Origin: JAHQVI01 sp050330195
GTDB taxonomy: Bacteria; Pseudomonadota; Alphaproteobacteria; Rhizobiales; Rhodomicrobiaceae
Assembly (NCBI GenBank): GCA_050330195.1
Contig: JBHJOB010000006.1
Location: 1-64,000, forward strand
DNA length: 64,000 nucleotides
Reading direction: 5' to 3'
In this document: one piece after another, positions 7,742-15,651 of the stretch
Layout of the letters: the number at the start of each line of letters is the position of its first letter
Position numbering within the stretch: position 1 is the first letter of the stretch
The notes under the pieces: model-generated
Told to the model about the DNA's origin: nothing
The model's database searches: none
The model's input: only the letters and a program-made list of their open reading frames with translations
Position numbers and translations under genes: made by a program

Positions 7742-8839
7742 ATGAAGATCAGCAAACGGGCGGCGCGCGACGTCGCCATAACGCTTGCGGCTGCGGTCTC
7801 GGGCGGCGCCCTCTTCGCATTTCTGGACATGCCCGCTCCGTGGCTCACCGGCAGCGTGCTGGTCGTGCTGACGCTGGCGCTCGCCAAGGCGCCACTGCTC
7901 ATGCCCGACCCGATCCGCGTCGTGTTCTTCGTCGCCATCGGAGTGCAGATCGGTTCGGGCTTCGGGCCGGACATGGTCGAACGCGTCGCCAAATGGCCAT
8001 TCAGCCTCGTCGGGCTTGGCGTGGCGGTCCTGCTGGTGATCGTCACCTGCTCGGCTTTTCTGGTCCGCGTGCCCAAATGGAGCCGTGAAACCGCTTTTTA
8101 TGCCTCGGTTCCCGGCGCCCTGTCGCTTGTCCTGGCGCTCTCCATGCGCAGCACGGCCGATGTGCGCCTGGTCATGCTGGCGCAGATTCTGCGGCTGGTT
8201 TCCCTGCTCGCCATCATGCCGACGCTGCTGACGATCACGCTCGCGCCGCCTGCCTCGCCGCCTCAACCGGCGCTTGACTATCTGCAACTCGGTCTTGTTC
8301 TGCTGCTCGCCGCGCCGCTCGCCTATGTGCTGGAGCGGCGGGGCGTGCCCGCTGGGTCCATGCTCGCCGGGATCACCGTCAGCGCGGCGCTGCATTTTTT
8401 CGGCGTCGTGCATGGCCAGTTGCCGAATGCCGTGCTGATCCCGTGCCAGATCGTGCTCGGCGCGAACATCGGCGCCCGGTTCACCAACACGGATCTGGCG
8501 TTTCTCAAACGGGCGATCATGCCCAGCCTTGCAACGTTTTTCATCGCGGTTGCGGTTTCGACCGCCGTTGCACTGGCCGTGGCCTGGGCTTTCGAGCTTC
8601 CGGCGGGACAGGTCGTCGTGGCTTTCGCCCCCGGCGGCATCGAGGCCATGACCCTCATGGCCATCGTTCTGGGCTTCGATCCGGCCTTCGTTGCGACACA
8701 TCAGCTTGCCCGCTTTTTCGGCCTCGCGCTGATGCTGCCCCTGATCAGCAAACTGTTCCTGAGAAACCTGCCCGCGCCGGACGTCCCTTCAAACGAGCCG
8801 GACGAGCCCCCACCTCCGCATGGACAATCCGGGCGATGA
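7742..8839 (+). CDS. AbrB family integral membrane protein
   Basis: This 365-residue, strongly hydrophobic protein has about ten predicted membrane segments in two repeats, matching the AbrB (PF05145) membrane family, sometimes annotated as ammonia-monooxygenase-like or a putative regulator-transporter. Each half has the typical PG-containing turn (SVPGALSLVLALS near residue 125 and FAPGGIEAMTLMAIVLGF near 300). I start at ATG 7742 rather than the TTG one codon upstream. The C-terminal tail is proline-rich and polar. asd starts 40 bp downstream, so the two may be cotranscribed. The substrate is unknown. Confidence 0.8.
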   Translation: MKISKRAARDVAITLAAAVSGGALFAFLDMPAPWLTGSVLVVLTLALAKAPLLMPDPIRVVFFVAIGVQIGSGFGPDMVERVAKWPFSLVGLGVAVLLVIVTCSAFLVRVPKWSRETAFYASVPGALSLVLALSMRSTADVRLVMLAQILRLVSLLAIMPTLLTITLAPPASPPQPALDYLQLGLVLLLAAPLAYVLERRGVPAGSMLAGITVSAALHFFGVVHGQLPNAVLIPCQIVLGANIGARFTNTDLAFLKRAIMPSLATFFIAVAVSTAVALAVAWAFELPAGQVVVAFAPGGIEAMTLMAIVLGFDPAFVATHQLARFFGLALMLPLISKLFLRNLPAPDVPSNEPDEPPPPHGQSGR

Positions 8840-8879
8840 GCGTTACAACCGCTCATCCATTGAAATCAGGATGAGGAAA

Positions 8880-9911
8880 ATGAGCTACAATGTCGCCATC
8901 GTCGGCGCCACTGGCAATGTGGGCCGCGAAATGCTGAATATCCTGGCCGAGCGCGAATTTCCGGTGAACGAGGTCTATGCGATCGCGTCCCGCCGTTCGC
9001 TCGGCGTCAAGGTGTCATTCGGCGACAAAACGCTCAAATGCCACGATCTGGAACAGTTCGATTTCTCCAAATGCGATATCGCCGTCATGTCGGCGGGCGG
9101 TGACATTTCCAAGAAATGGTCGCCCAAGATCGCGGCGGCCGGATGCCTCGTCATCGACAATTCCTCCGCCTGGCGCTACGACATGGACGTGCCGCTCGTG
9201 GTGCCGGAGGTCAATGCGGATGCGGTCGAGGGCTTCCACAGGAAGAACATCATCGCCAATCCGAATTGCTCGACCGCGCAGCTCGTCGTGGCGCTGAAGC
9301 CGCTCCATGACCGGGCGAAGATCAAGCGCGTCGTGGTTTCCACCTATCAGTCCGTCTCTGGCGCGGGCAAGGAGGCGATTGACGAGCTCTGGAACCAGAC
9401 CAAGGGCATCTTCGTCACCGACGAGCCGACGCCGCAGATCTTCACCAAGCAGATCGCGTTCAACTGCATCCCGCATATCGACAGCTTCATGGAGGACGGG
9501 TACACGCGCGAGGAGTGGAAGATGCTCGCGGAGACCAAGAAGATCCTCGATCCGAAGATCAAGCTGACCGCGACCTGCGTGCGCGTGCCGGTCTTCGTCG
9601 GTCATGCCGAAGCAGTCAATATCGAGTTCGAGAACGAGATATCGGCCGACGAGGCGCGGGAAATCCTGCGCGAAGCGCCGGGCGTCCTGGTCATCGACAA
9701 GCATGAGGATGGCGGCTACATCACGCAGGTCGAATGCGTCGGCGATTACGCCACTTACGTATCGCGCATCCGTGAGGACACAACGGTCGAGAACGGATTG
9801 TCCTTGTGGGTCGTCTCCGACAATCTGCGCAAGGGCGCGGCGCTGAACTCTGTTCAGATCGCCGAAACCGTGATCAACCGGAAGCTCATCAAGGCCCGCG
9901 AAACAGCCTGA
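8880..9911 (+). CDS. asd: aspartate-semialdehyde dehydrogenase
   Basis: Asd reduces aspartyl phosphate to aspartate semialdehyde with NADPH, feeding lysine/diaminopimelate, threonine and methionine synthesis. The start is ATG 8880 (MSYNVAIVGATGNVGREM), preceded by AGGATGAGG; upstream in-frame codons overlap the previous gene's end and look non-homologous. The NADP-binding GATGNVG is at the N terminus, and the catalytic cysteine is Cys130 in NPNCSTAQ. The length of 343 residues is normal. A clear intrinsic terminator follows 15 bp after the stop. Confidence 0.95.
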   Translation: MSYNVAIVGATGNVGREMLNILAEREFPVNEVYAIASRRSLGVKVSFGDKTLKCHDLEQFDFSKCDIAVMSAGGDISKKWSPKIAAAGCLVIDNSSAWRYDMDVPLVVPEVNADAVEGFHRKNIIANPNCSTAQLVVALKPLHDRAKIKRVVVSTYQSVSGAGKEAIDELWNQTKGIFVTDEPTPQIFTKQIAFNCIPHIDSFMEDGYTREEWKMLAETKKILDPKIKLTATCVRVPVFVGHAEAVNIEFENEISADEAREILREAPGVLVIDKHEDGGYITQVECVGDYATYVSRIREDTTVENGLSLWVVSDNLRKGAALNSVQIAETVINRKLIKARETA

Positions 9912-9925
9912 GCGCCAAGCTCAAG

Positions 9926-9949
9926 ACGCCCGCGAAAGCGGGCGTTTTT
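9926..9949 (+). terminator. intrinsic terminator of asd
   Basis: The perfect 8-bp stem ACGCCCGC/GCGGGCGT (9926-9933 and 9938-9945) has a GAAA tetraloop and is followed by a run of T. Confidence 0.9.
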
Positions 9950-10002
9950 ACGTGAACTCGTGACAGGGCGCCGTCCGCTCTGCCGATAGTGGACGCCCGC
10001 AT

Positions 10003-10749
10003 TTGGATCTCGCGCCCGGCATTATCGTTCTTGTCTTTGCCGCCTTTTTCGTCGCCGGCAGCGTCAAGGGACTGATCGGCGTAGGATTGCCGACGGTTTC
10101 GATCGCAATCCTGATCAACGCAATGCCGCTGCGCGAAGCGATCCCGCTGATCATCGCCCCCGCCGTCATCAGCAATGTCGTGCAGGCGCTGAGCGGCGGG
10201 CATATGCTGGAACTGGCTAAACGCTTCTGGCTGCTTTGCACGCTTACGGTGCTGTTCACCTGGGTCGGCGTCAGCATTCTGGCGAGCAGCGACCAGCGGC
10301 TGATGAGTGCGATCTTTGGCATCGTGCTGACGATCTACGCGCTGACCGGCCTGCTGCGCCCCGCCCCGCGCCCGCTTGGTGCGTCGGAACGCTGGCTGAC
10401 CCCTGCCGTCGGCGTCGTGAACGGTCTCATCAACGGCCTGACCGGCTCCTACATGTTGCCGAGCGTGATCTATCTTCAGTCGCTGGGCTTGACGAAGGAC
10501 GAACTGATTCAGGCCATGGGGATATTCTTCCTGGTTGCGGGAACGGCGCTGGGCGTATCGCTTGCCGGACAGAAGGTGATGAGCCTCGGCCAGACCGCCA
10601 TCTCCGCCGCAGCGCTCCTGCCGGCCCTGATCGGCTATTATTTCGGTCTGCGTCTGCGCAACCGTTTATCGGAGGAACGTTTCCGGCAAATCTTTTTCAT
10701 CGGTTTGCTGCTTCTCGGGATCTATACGATCGCGCGAACAACAATCTGA
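10003..10749 (+). CDS. TauE/SafE family sulfite/anion exporter-like membrane protein
   Basis: The 248-residue protein has about eight membrane segments and the family's two repeats, each with a conserved glycine-rich turn (SVKGLIGVGLPTVSIAIL near residue 20 and GVVNGLINGLTGSYMLPS near 140). The family exports sulfite, sulfoacetate or other small anions; the substrate here is unknown. The best start is TTG at 10003 (MDLAPGIIVL), because no ATG or GTG precedes the first membrane segment. It lies just downstream of the asd terminator and is probably a single transcription unit. Confidence 0.8.
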   Translation: MDLAPGIIVLVFAAFFVAGSVKGLIGVGLPTVSIAILINAMPLREAIPLIIAPAVISNVVQALSGGHMLELAKRFWLLCTLTVLFTWVGVSILASSDQRLMSAIFGIVLTIYALTGLLRPAPRPLGASERWLTPAVGVVNGLINGLTGSYMLPSVIYLQSLGLTKDELIQAMGIFFLVAGTALGVSLAGQKVMSLGQTAISAAALLPALIGYYFGLRLRNRLSEERFRQIFFIGLLLLGIYTIARTTI

Positions 10750-10969
10750 TTTTCCTGGCGTTTCTTTCCGCATCCTTTCTCAATACATATTCACATGCAA
10801 CAAAGCCATAGTTCTGCCCTTGCACAAGCTGTTAATATGCTTATGGGGAGAATGTTTGGCGCAGAGTTTTACATAAATCACTCCCATCGTGCAGCGTACG
10901 GCCGTCTCCCCCTGTAACGATAAGTAGAACATTGAACTTCACGAGGAAACATCCGGGAGGAGACGCTCC

Positions 10970-12115
10970 ATGCGACGTGTACAACTGCATGAATTCGTTG
11001 ATCTGGCCAAACCGGCGATATCCGCCGCCAAACGCAACATCCAGCTGGAGCGCCGCGGCTTCCTGAAAGCGGCGGCGGGTCTGGCCGCGATTACCTCCAT
11101 GAGCGGCAGCGCGTTTGCCCGCAATTTCGGTCCCGGCGCGGAACCCGTTCGCTATCCCGATCCGGACATTGTCGTGCTCGACGAGCGCTTCAAATACAAG
11201 CTCGGCAATACCCCCATCCAGCGGCTCCACACGGGCACGCTCTGGGCGGAAGGCCCGGCTTGGAACGGCGTCGGACGTTATCTCCTGTGGAGCGACATCC
11301 CGAACGACGAGCAATTGCGCTATCTGGAGGAAGACGACCATATCGGCCGGCGCTTCCGCTATCCTTCCGGCAATTCCAACGGCAACACCTTCGACTTTCA
11401 GGGACGGCAGATCTCCTGCCAGCACGGCACCCGCAAGGTGGTCCGGTATGAATATGACGGCTCGGTCACGACGCTGGCGGAGCAATTCGAGGGCAAGGAG
11501 TTCAACGCGCCGAACGATGCCGTGGTGCATCCCGATGACGGCTCGATCTGGTTCACCGATCCCGGCTACGGATCGCTGATGAACTATGAAGGCAACCGCC
11601 TACCCGAAAGCGCCGACACGCCGCAACCCCTGCAGAAGGAAGCGATCTACCGGATCGACGGCCAGAGCGGCGAGATCACCAAGGTTGCCGATGAGCCGTT
11701 CAAGCCGAACGGGCTGTGCTTCAGCCCCGACTACAGGACGCTTTATGTCTCCGATACCGGCATTTCGCATTATCCCGAAGCCAAGAGCCAGATCTGGAAA
11801 TATGACGTGGACGGTGCAACCCTGAAGAATGTCGGCACATTTGCCAGTATGGATCATGAAGGCAAGACCGGCTTTGCCGACGGCATTCGCTGCGATGAGG
11901 ACGGCAATGTCTGGTCAAGCGCGGGCTGGGTCGGCGACGGCTATGACGGCGTGCATGTCTTTGCGCCGAATGGCGACCGGATCGGGCAGATCAGACTGCC
12001 GGAGATCTGTTCGAATGTCTGTTTCGGCGGCGCCAAGCGCAACCGGCTGTTCATGACGGCCAGCCAGTCGCTCTACGCCGTCTACGTGGAGACGAAAGGC
12101 GCGCATATCACATAA
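10970..12115 (+). CDS. SMP-30/gluconolactonase/LRE family protein, Tat-exported
   Basis: This 381-residue predicted periplasmic lactonase-type beta-propeller has a twin-arginine signal RRGFLK at 28-33 and likely cleavage after AFA at about 50; the signal sits unusually far from the start. Family marks include LWAEGPAWNG at 91-100 (with a metal-ligand Glu), FNAPNDAVVHPDDGSIWFTD near 180-200, and GFADGIRCDEDGNVW near 300. The ATG at 10970 follows a good GGGAGGAG ribosome site. The substrate is likely a sugar lactone but cannot be named. A 13-bp perfect hairpin follows the gene. Confidence 0.85.
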   Translation: MRRVQLHEFVDLAKPAISAAKRNIQLERRGFLKAAAGLAAITSMSGSAFARNFGPGAEPVRYPDPDIVVLDERFKYKLGNTPIQRLHTGTLWAEGPAWNGVGRYLLWSDIPNDEQLRYLEEDDHIGRRFRYPSGNSNGNTFDFQGRQISCQHGTRKVVRYEYDGSVTTLAEQFEGKEFNAPNDAVVHPDDGSIWFTDPGYGSLMNYEGNRLPESADTPQPLQKEAIYRIDGQSGEITKVADEPFKPNGLCFSPDYRTLYVSDTGISHYPEAKSQIWKYDVDGATLKNVGTFASMDHEGKTGFADGIRCDEDGNVWSSAGWVGDGYDGVHVFAPNGDRIGQIRLPEICSNVCFGGAKRNRLFMTASQSLYAVYVETKGAHIT

Positions 12116-12130
12116 CTCGACATCAATTTT

Positions 12131-12176
12131 TGAGACGAGGGAGCTGTAACCGTTACTGAGGCTCTCCCTCGTCTCA
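12131..12176 (+). terminator. perfect 13-bp inverted repeat after the SMP-30-like gene
   Basis: The arms TGAGACGAGGGAG (12131-12143) and CTCCCTCGTCTCA (12164-12176) match perfectly with a 20-base loop. There is no clear T run on either side, so this may be a factor-assisted terminator or an RNA-stabilising hairpin between two convergent genes rather than a classic intrinsic terminator. Confidence 0.55.
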
Positions 12177-12193
12177 TATCTGATAAAATATTT

Positions 12194-12487
12194 TCAATCA
12201 ACACGAGTCAAGATTACATTGATTGAATAATCAACATCATTCTCATCTATTATTGATGTACACCAGACATTCTTCAATCCATCCAATAAAACAAAATCAT
12301 AATGTCGATCTTTTATATATTTTAGCTCGATAGGGGCTTGAGTGGTTTTTATCCAAATTTCCAAAAATTCATTTAAATCAACTGCATATATCTGCTCCAC
12401 CAAAGTTGTCTCTGCGTAGGGCGGAGCTGGCGCATCTGCGACGTACGAGACAACCGCAGTGTAGAAATTTTTAACCTGATTACGCAT
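12194..12487 (-). CDS. AT-rich orphan protein, 97 aa
   Basis: I do not recognise the family. The product begins MRNQVKNFYTAVV and is rich in Asp, Asn, Ile and Tyr. The base composition (roughly one third GC) contrasts sharply with all neighbours. The start is ATG 12487, with GAGG about 11 bases upstream on the minus strand; further upstream the frame runs into the 3' end of the DUF429 gene and becomes GC-rich, so it was excluded. The start lies 17 bp after the DUF429 stop, so the two could share a transcript. It has no signal peptide or membrane segment. Composition suggests recent transfer. Confidence 0.55.
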   Translation of the reverse strand: MRNQVKNFYTAVVSYVADAPAPPYAETTLVEQIYAVDLNEFLEIWIKTTQAPIELKYIKDRHYDFVLLDGLKNVWCTSIIDENDVDYSINVILTRVD

Positions 12488-12504
12488 TTTTCTATTTACC
12501 TCGT

Positions 12505-13230
12505 CTATGCCCAGATCTCCATCCGCAAGCCTCGCGGGTCGGTCATGGGCGCGTCGGGAAACCGGCGCGCCTCGCCGCGCAAGACCCGGCCAGCGGTCCA
12601 TGCGCAGGCGCAGGCATCGAGAAAATCGTCCTCTCCCGCCTGCGATGGCCTGAAGCGGCGCTCGGCGAGAAAGCTATCCGGAAAGCCCGCGGCCGACAGG
12701 AGGCCTCGCCGCAGTTCGAGCCCGGCCGGATAGGCGCGCGATTTCACCTTCTTCGGCTCGGTCAGCGCGCGCTCCCCGTTCATGGCCCAGAAAGCCCCTT
12801 CGGGATGACACTCGACGACCCGGCCCTGCAGCTCCGGCGTGATGATGGCATCGATCTCCCGGATTTTGGGGAAGAGGTGAAAACACTGCTTGGAGACCTT
12901 CCGCGGCGGATCGGAATGCGCAAACGCCGCCTCGCAGGCGCGCAGATAGTCCGGCTCGGCCAACGCCGCACGGGCGGGAACGGTGAAAACGGAGGATTGC
13001 CGCCCGCCCAGCACGGCGCGCAAGGCCGTGTCGCATCCTCGTCCGCCGGGTATGGCCATACCCGGTATTCCGATCGGCATGTCCACCGCGATCTGTACGA
13101 CATCCTCCAAGGCAACGATTTCGGCAAAGTCCCGAGCAATGAAAGCGCGCCTCGGCTCACCGCTTGCGCTGTCGGCAAGCACGCAGACCCAGCCGGTCCG
13201 GCAGCCGTCGACGCCCGCGACGAAGCTCAC
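12505..13230 (-). CDS. DUF429 domain-containing protein
   Basis: The protein of 241 residues has the DUF429 hallmarks: GVDGCRTGWV at 6-15 (an RNase H-like first strand with an acidic residue), DMPIG around 51-55, and ECHPEGAFWAMN later. These suggest a predicted nuclease of the ribonuclease H-like fold. The start is GTG 13230, chosen because GTGA overlaps the stop codon of pdxY, a typical translational-coupling arrangement, and because the protein then opens with the conserved motif. Its link to pyridoxal kinase is unknown. Confidence 0.75.
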   Translation of the reverse strand: MSFVAGVDGCRTGWVCVLADSASGEPRRAFIARDFAEIVALEDVVQIAVDMPIGIPGMAIPGGRGCDTALRAVLGGRQSSVFTVPARAALAEPDYLRACEAAFAHSDPPRKVSKQCFHLFPKIREIDAIITPELQGRVVECHPEGAFWAMNGERALTEPKKVKSRAYPAGLELRRGLLSAAGFPDSFLAERRFRPSQAGEDDFLDACACAWTAGRVLRGEARRFPDAPMTDPRGLRMEIWA

Positions 13231-14066
13231 GGCGCAACGCCCATGACGGTGGTGACGGCCCACGCCTCGGCCGCCGCCCACGCGTCCTGACTTGCGATCA
13301 GCCGCAACTCGTCGCTGCCCGCGCTGGCCTCGATGACAGCCTCGATTCCGCCCGTCGCCAGCGAGAGCGCCTCGACAGGCGGACAGCCGCGCAGCAGATG
13401 CGCCATGAACAGCGCGGCCATCATGTCGCCCGTGCCATGCGGAACAGCGCCGCGCCGCCGGACCACGGCCCGCCAGGCATCGCCGCCCCGAACCAGCAGA
13501 TTGGCCAGCACCGTCTCTTCATCATCGGGCGAGGAGGTCGCCAGAACCAAGCAGTTCAGCCCTTGCGCGGCGGCGATCGCTTCGGCGCGGTCGTGAACGC
13601 GGGAATGCGTCAGCCAGCCCAGCTCGAAGCGGTTCGGCGTGATCACGTCCGCCAGCGGCAGCAGGCTGGCGCGCAAGGCCTTGGCCGCGTCCTCCGCGAG
13701 GTAAAGCCCGTGCGGCTCATCGCCCAGGATGGGATCGCAGCAATAGAGCAGATCCGGCTTCTGCTCCCTCAGCCGTTCCAAAATGCGCGCCGCGAACTCG
13801 ACATGCGCAACGCTCGGCAGATAGCCGGTGAAGACGGCGTCGATCTGGCCCAGCCAGCCATTGGCCGCCAGCGCCTCGAACATTTCCGCCAGCAACTCCG
13901 GGCGCATCCGTTCGCCGGCGCGATGCGGAAAGTCAGGCCGGTTGGACAGGATGATCGTCGGCAGCGCGATGACGTCCAGGCCGAGCCGCTGCCAGACGAA
14001 CTGATTGGCGGAATGACCGACATGGCCGCGCGCCACTTGCGAGGACAGGCTTAGTATGGTGGGCAT
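13227..14066 (-). CDS. pdxY: pyridoxal kinase
   Basis: PdxY phosphorylates pyridoxal to pyridoxal 5'-phosphate in the B6 salvage pathway, in the cytosol. It is 279 residues long, with the PfkB/ribokinase-like fold. Visible marks are ILSLSSQVARGHVGHSA at the N terminus, CDPILGD at 110-116, TPNRFELGWLT at about 143-153, and the nucleotide-binding HGTGD at 210-214 with the catalytic Asp214. It is first in a unit with the DUF429 gene, which overlaps its stop by GTGA. Several PLP-dependent enzymes are encoded further along, but they are not linked. Confidence 0.9.
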   Translation of the reverse strand: MPTILSLSSQVARGHVGHSANQFVWQRLGLDVIALPTIILSNRPDFPHRAGERMRPELLAEMFEALAANGWLGQIDAVFTGYLPSVAHVEFAARILERLREQKPDLLYCCDPILGDEPHGLYLAEDAAKALRASLLPLADVITPNRFELGWLTHSRVHDRAEAIAAAQGLNCLVLATSSPDDEETVLANLLVRGGDAWRAVVRRRGAVPHGTGDMMAALFMAHLLRGCPPVEALSLATGGIEAVIEASAGSDELRLIASQDAWAAAEAWAVTTVMGVAP

Positions 14067-14165
14067 GGTATGCTTTCTGGGGTCTTTCTTGCGTGACCGA
14101 CCTCGGCTATTTTAAAGCTCTTCGCCGGACAGTACCGCCAGCCAATTCAAACTCAAGGTCAAATT

Positions 14166-15050
14166 ATGCAGGTCAGGCCACGCCGCAGCGTTCTCTACAT
14201 GCCGGGCTCGAATGCGCGGGCTCTGGAGAAGGCCCGAGCGCTTGCCGCCGATTGCCTGATCCTCGATCTGGAGGATGCCGTCGCGCCAGACGCCAAGGAG
14301 ACGGCCCGCGAACAGGTTATCGAGGCGGTCAAGGCGGGCGGCTACGGCAAGCGCGAAATCATCATCCGGGTCAATGGGCTGGCGACCCCCTGGGGCGAGG
14401 CGGATCTGAAGGCGGCGGCGGGCGCGGGAGCGGACGCGATCCTCGTGCCGAAGGTTCAGACGCCGGGCGATCTGGAGACGGCCCGCTCGGTTCTGCGGCT
14501 CGCGGGCGTTGCCGGAACACAGGCGCTCTGGGCGATGATGGAGACGCCGCTCGCCATGCTGCAGGCCGCCGCCATCGCCGCAAGCGGTCCCGGCGAATAT
14601 CCGGTGATCGCCTTCGTCATGGGCACCAACGATCTGGCCAAGGAAACGCGGGCTTCACTCGATGGCGGACGCATCGGCATGCTGGCGTGGCTCTCGACAT
14701 GCGTGGCGGCCGGACGCGCCTACGGCATCGACATCATTGACGGGGTCTTCAACGGCATCGGCGACGAGGACGGTCTGCGCGCCGAGCTGGAACAGGGCCG
14801 GCTGCTCGGCATGGACGGCAAGACGCTGATCCATCCCTCGCAGATCGAGCCGTGCAATCAGGTTTTCACGCCGCCGGCGGACGAGGTGGAATGGGCGCGA
14901 AAGATCGTCGCCGCGTTCGCCGAGCCGGAAAATGCGGGCAAGGGCGCGATCAGGCTCGATGGCCGGATGGTCGAGCTTCTGCACGCCGAAATGGCGAAGC
15001 GGACCATCGCGATTGCCGAGATGATCGCCGACCGTGACGCCTCGGCGTAG
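14166..15050 (+). CDS. HpcH/HpaI aldolase/citrate lyase family (CitE-like) CoA-ester lyase
   Basis: The 294-residue TIM-barrel lyase of the CitE/malyl-CoA lyase superfamily typically cleaves or forms a C-C bond in a CoA thioester with Mg. RRSVLYMPGSNARALEKA at the N terminus, LDLEDAV at 33-39 (metal-binding acidic residues) and IHPSQIEPCN near residue 220 are typical. No other citrate-lyase subunits are nearby, so a stand-alone role such as (S)-citramalyl-CoA or malyl-CoA cleavage is more likely than citrate lyase. The start is ATG 14166. Confidence 0.8.
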   Translation: MQVRPRRSVLYMPGSNARALEKARALAADCLILDLEDAVAPDAKETAREQVIEAVKAGGYGKREIIIRVNGLATPWGEADLKAAAGAGADAILVPKVQTPGDLETARSVLRLAGVAGTQALWAMMETPLAMLQAAAIAASGPGEYPVIAFVMGTNDLAKETRASLDGGRIGMLAWLSTCVAAGRAYGIDIIDGVFNGIGDEDGLRAELEQGRLLGMDGKTLIHPSQIEPCNQVFTPPADEVEWARKIVAAFAEPENAGKGAIRLDGRMVELLHAEMAKRTIAIAEMIADRDASA

Positions 15051-15165
15051 ACCGGGAAACCATTCCGGGTGGAACCAGATTGAGCTGCGTTTGTTAGCAG
15101 TTGGCTCAATTCTTGCTGAAAGCGGAGCGACTTTCCTCATTCCCGCTCTGATTGGATAAAGACCA

Positions 15166-15528
15166 GTGCTGCGTATTTTTACGATGATTTTCGCTTTCAC
15201 CGCCGCCATCGGCCGCGCAGAAGCGACCGGAACGACACAATTGGGGGTCAGCCAGTCCCTGAGCGCCGCCCCCGCTGACGGGAAAGCCTGCGAGACGGTG
15301 ACGGTTTTCTCCACCGGCTTCGGCGAGCAGAAAGTGGCCGACTTCGCCCAGCGAAGCCTCGATCTGGCCGTGCTCGACGCGAAAGACGCAATGAGAAAGA
15401 ATGGAGCGGTCGGCTTTTCCAGCGAAGACCGCCGCGTGAGTTGCGAGCCCTATATCGATTTTGGGCCCGCCATCGGTCGGGAGCACAAATGCCAGGCAAC
15501 GGTGAAACTGTGCGGCCAGACCACCTGA
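15166..15528 (+). CDS. small secreted protein of unknown function, 120 aa
   Basis: The start is GTG 15166. A short hydrophobic leader (MLRIFTMIFAFTAAIGRAEA) predicts export with cleavage near residue 20. The mature part has four cysteines (near ACETV, VSCEP, HKCQA and LCGQT) that could form two disulfides. I do not recognise a domain. It lies alone between the CitE-like gene and dnaG; composition and codon use look native. The ribosome site is weak. Confidence 0.55.
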   Translation: MLRIFTMIFAFTAAIGRAEATGTTQLGVSQSLSAAPADGKACETVTVFSTGFGEQKVADFAQRSLDLAVLDAKDAMRKNGAVGFSSEDRRVSCEPYIDFGPAIGREHKCQATVKLCGQTT

Positions 15529-15651
15529 GACCCGCCTGCCCCACCGCCCGGCTGCGGCATTATCCACACGCTGCGCACTCCCGCCTCCTATTGCACGGCC
15601 GCGCCATGCGAATCACATAGAGTCACGCTTCTTCAACCGAGGTTCCAGTGA

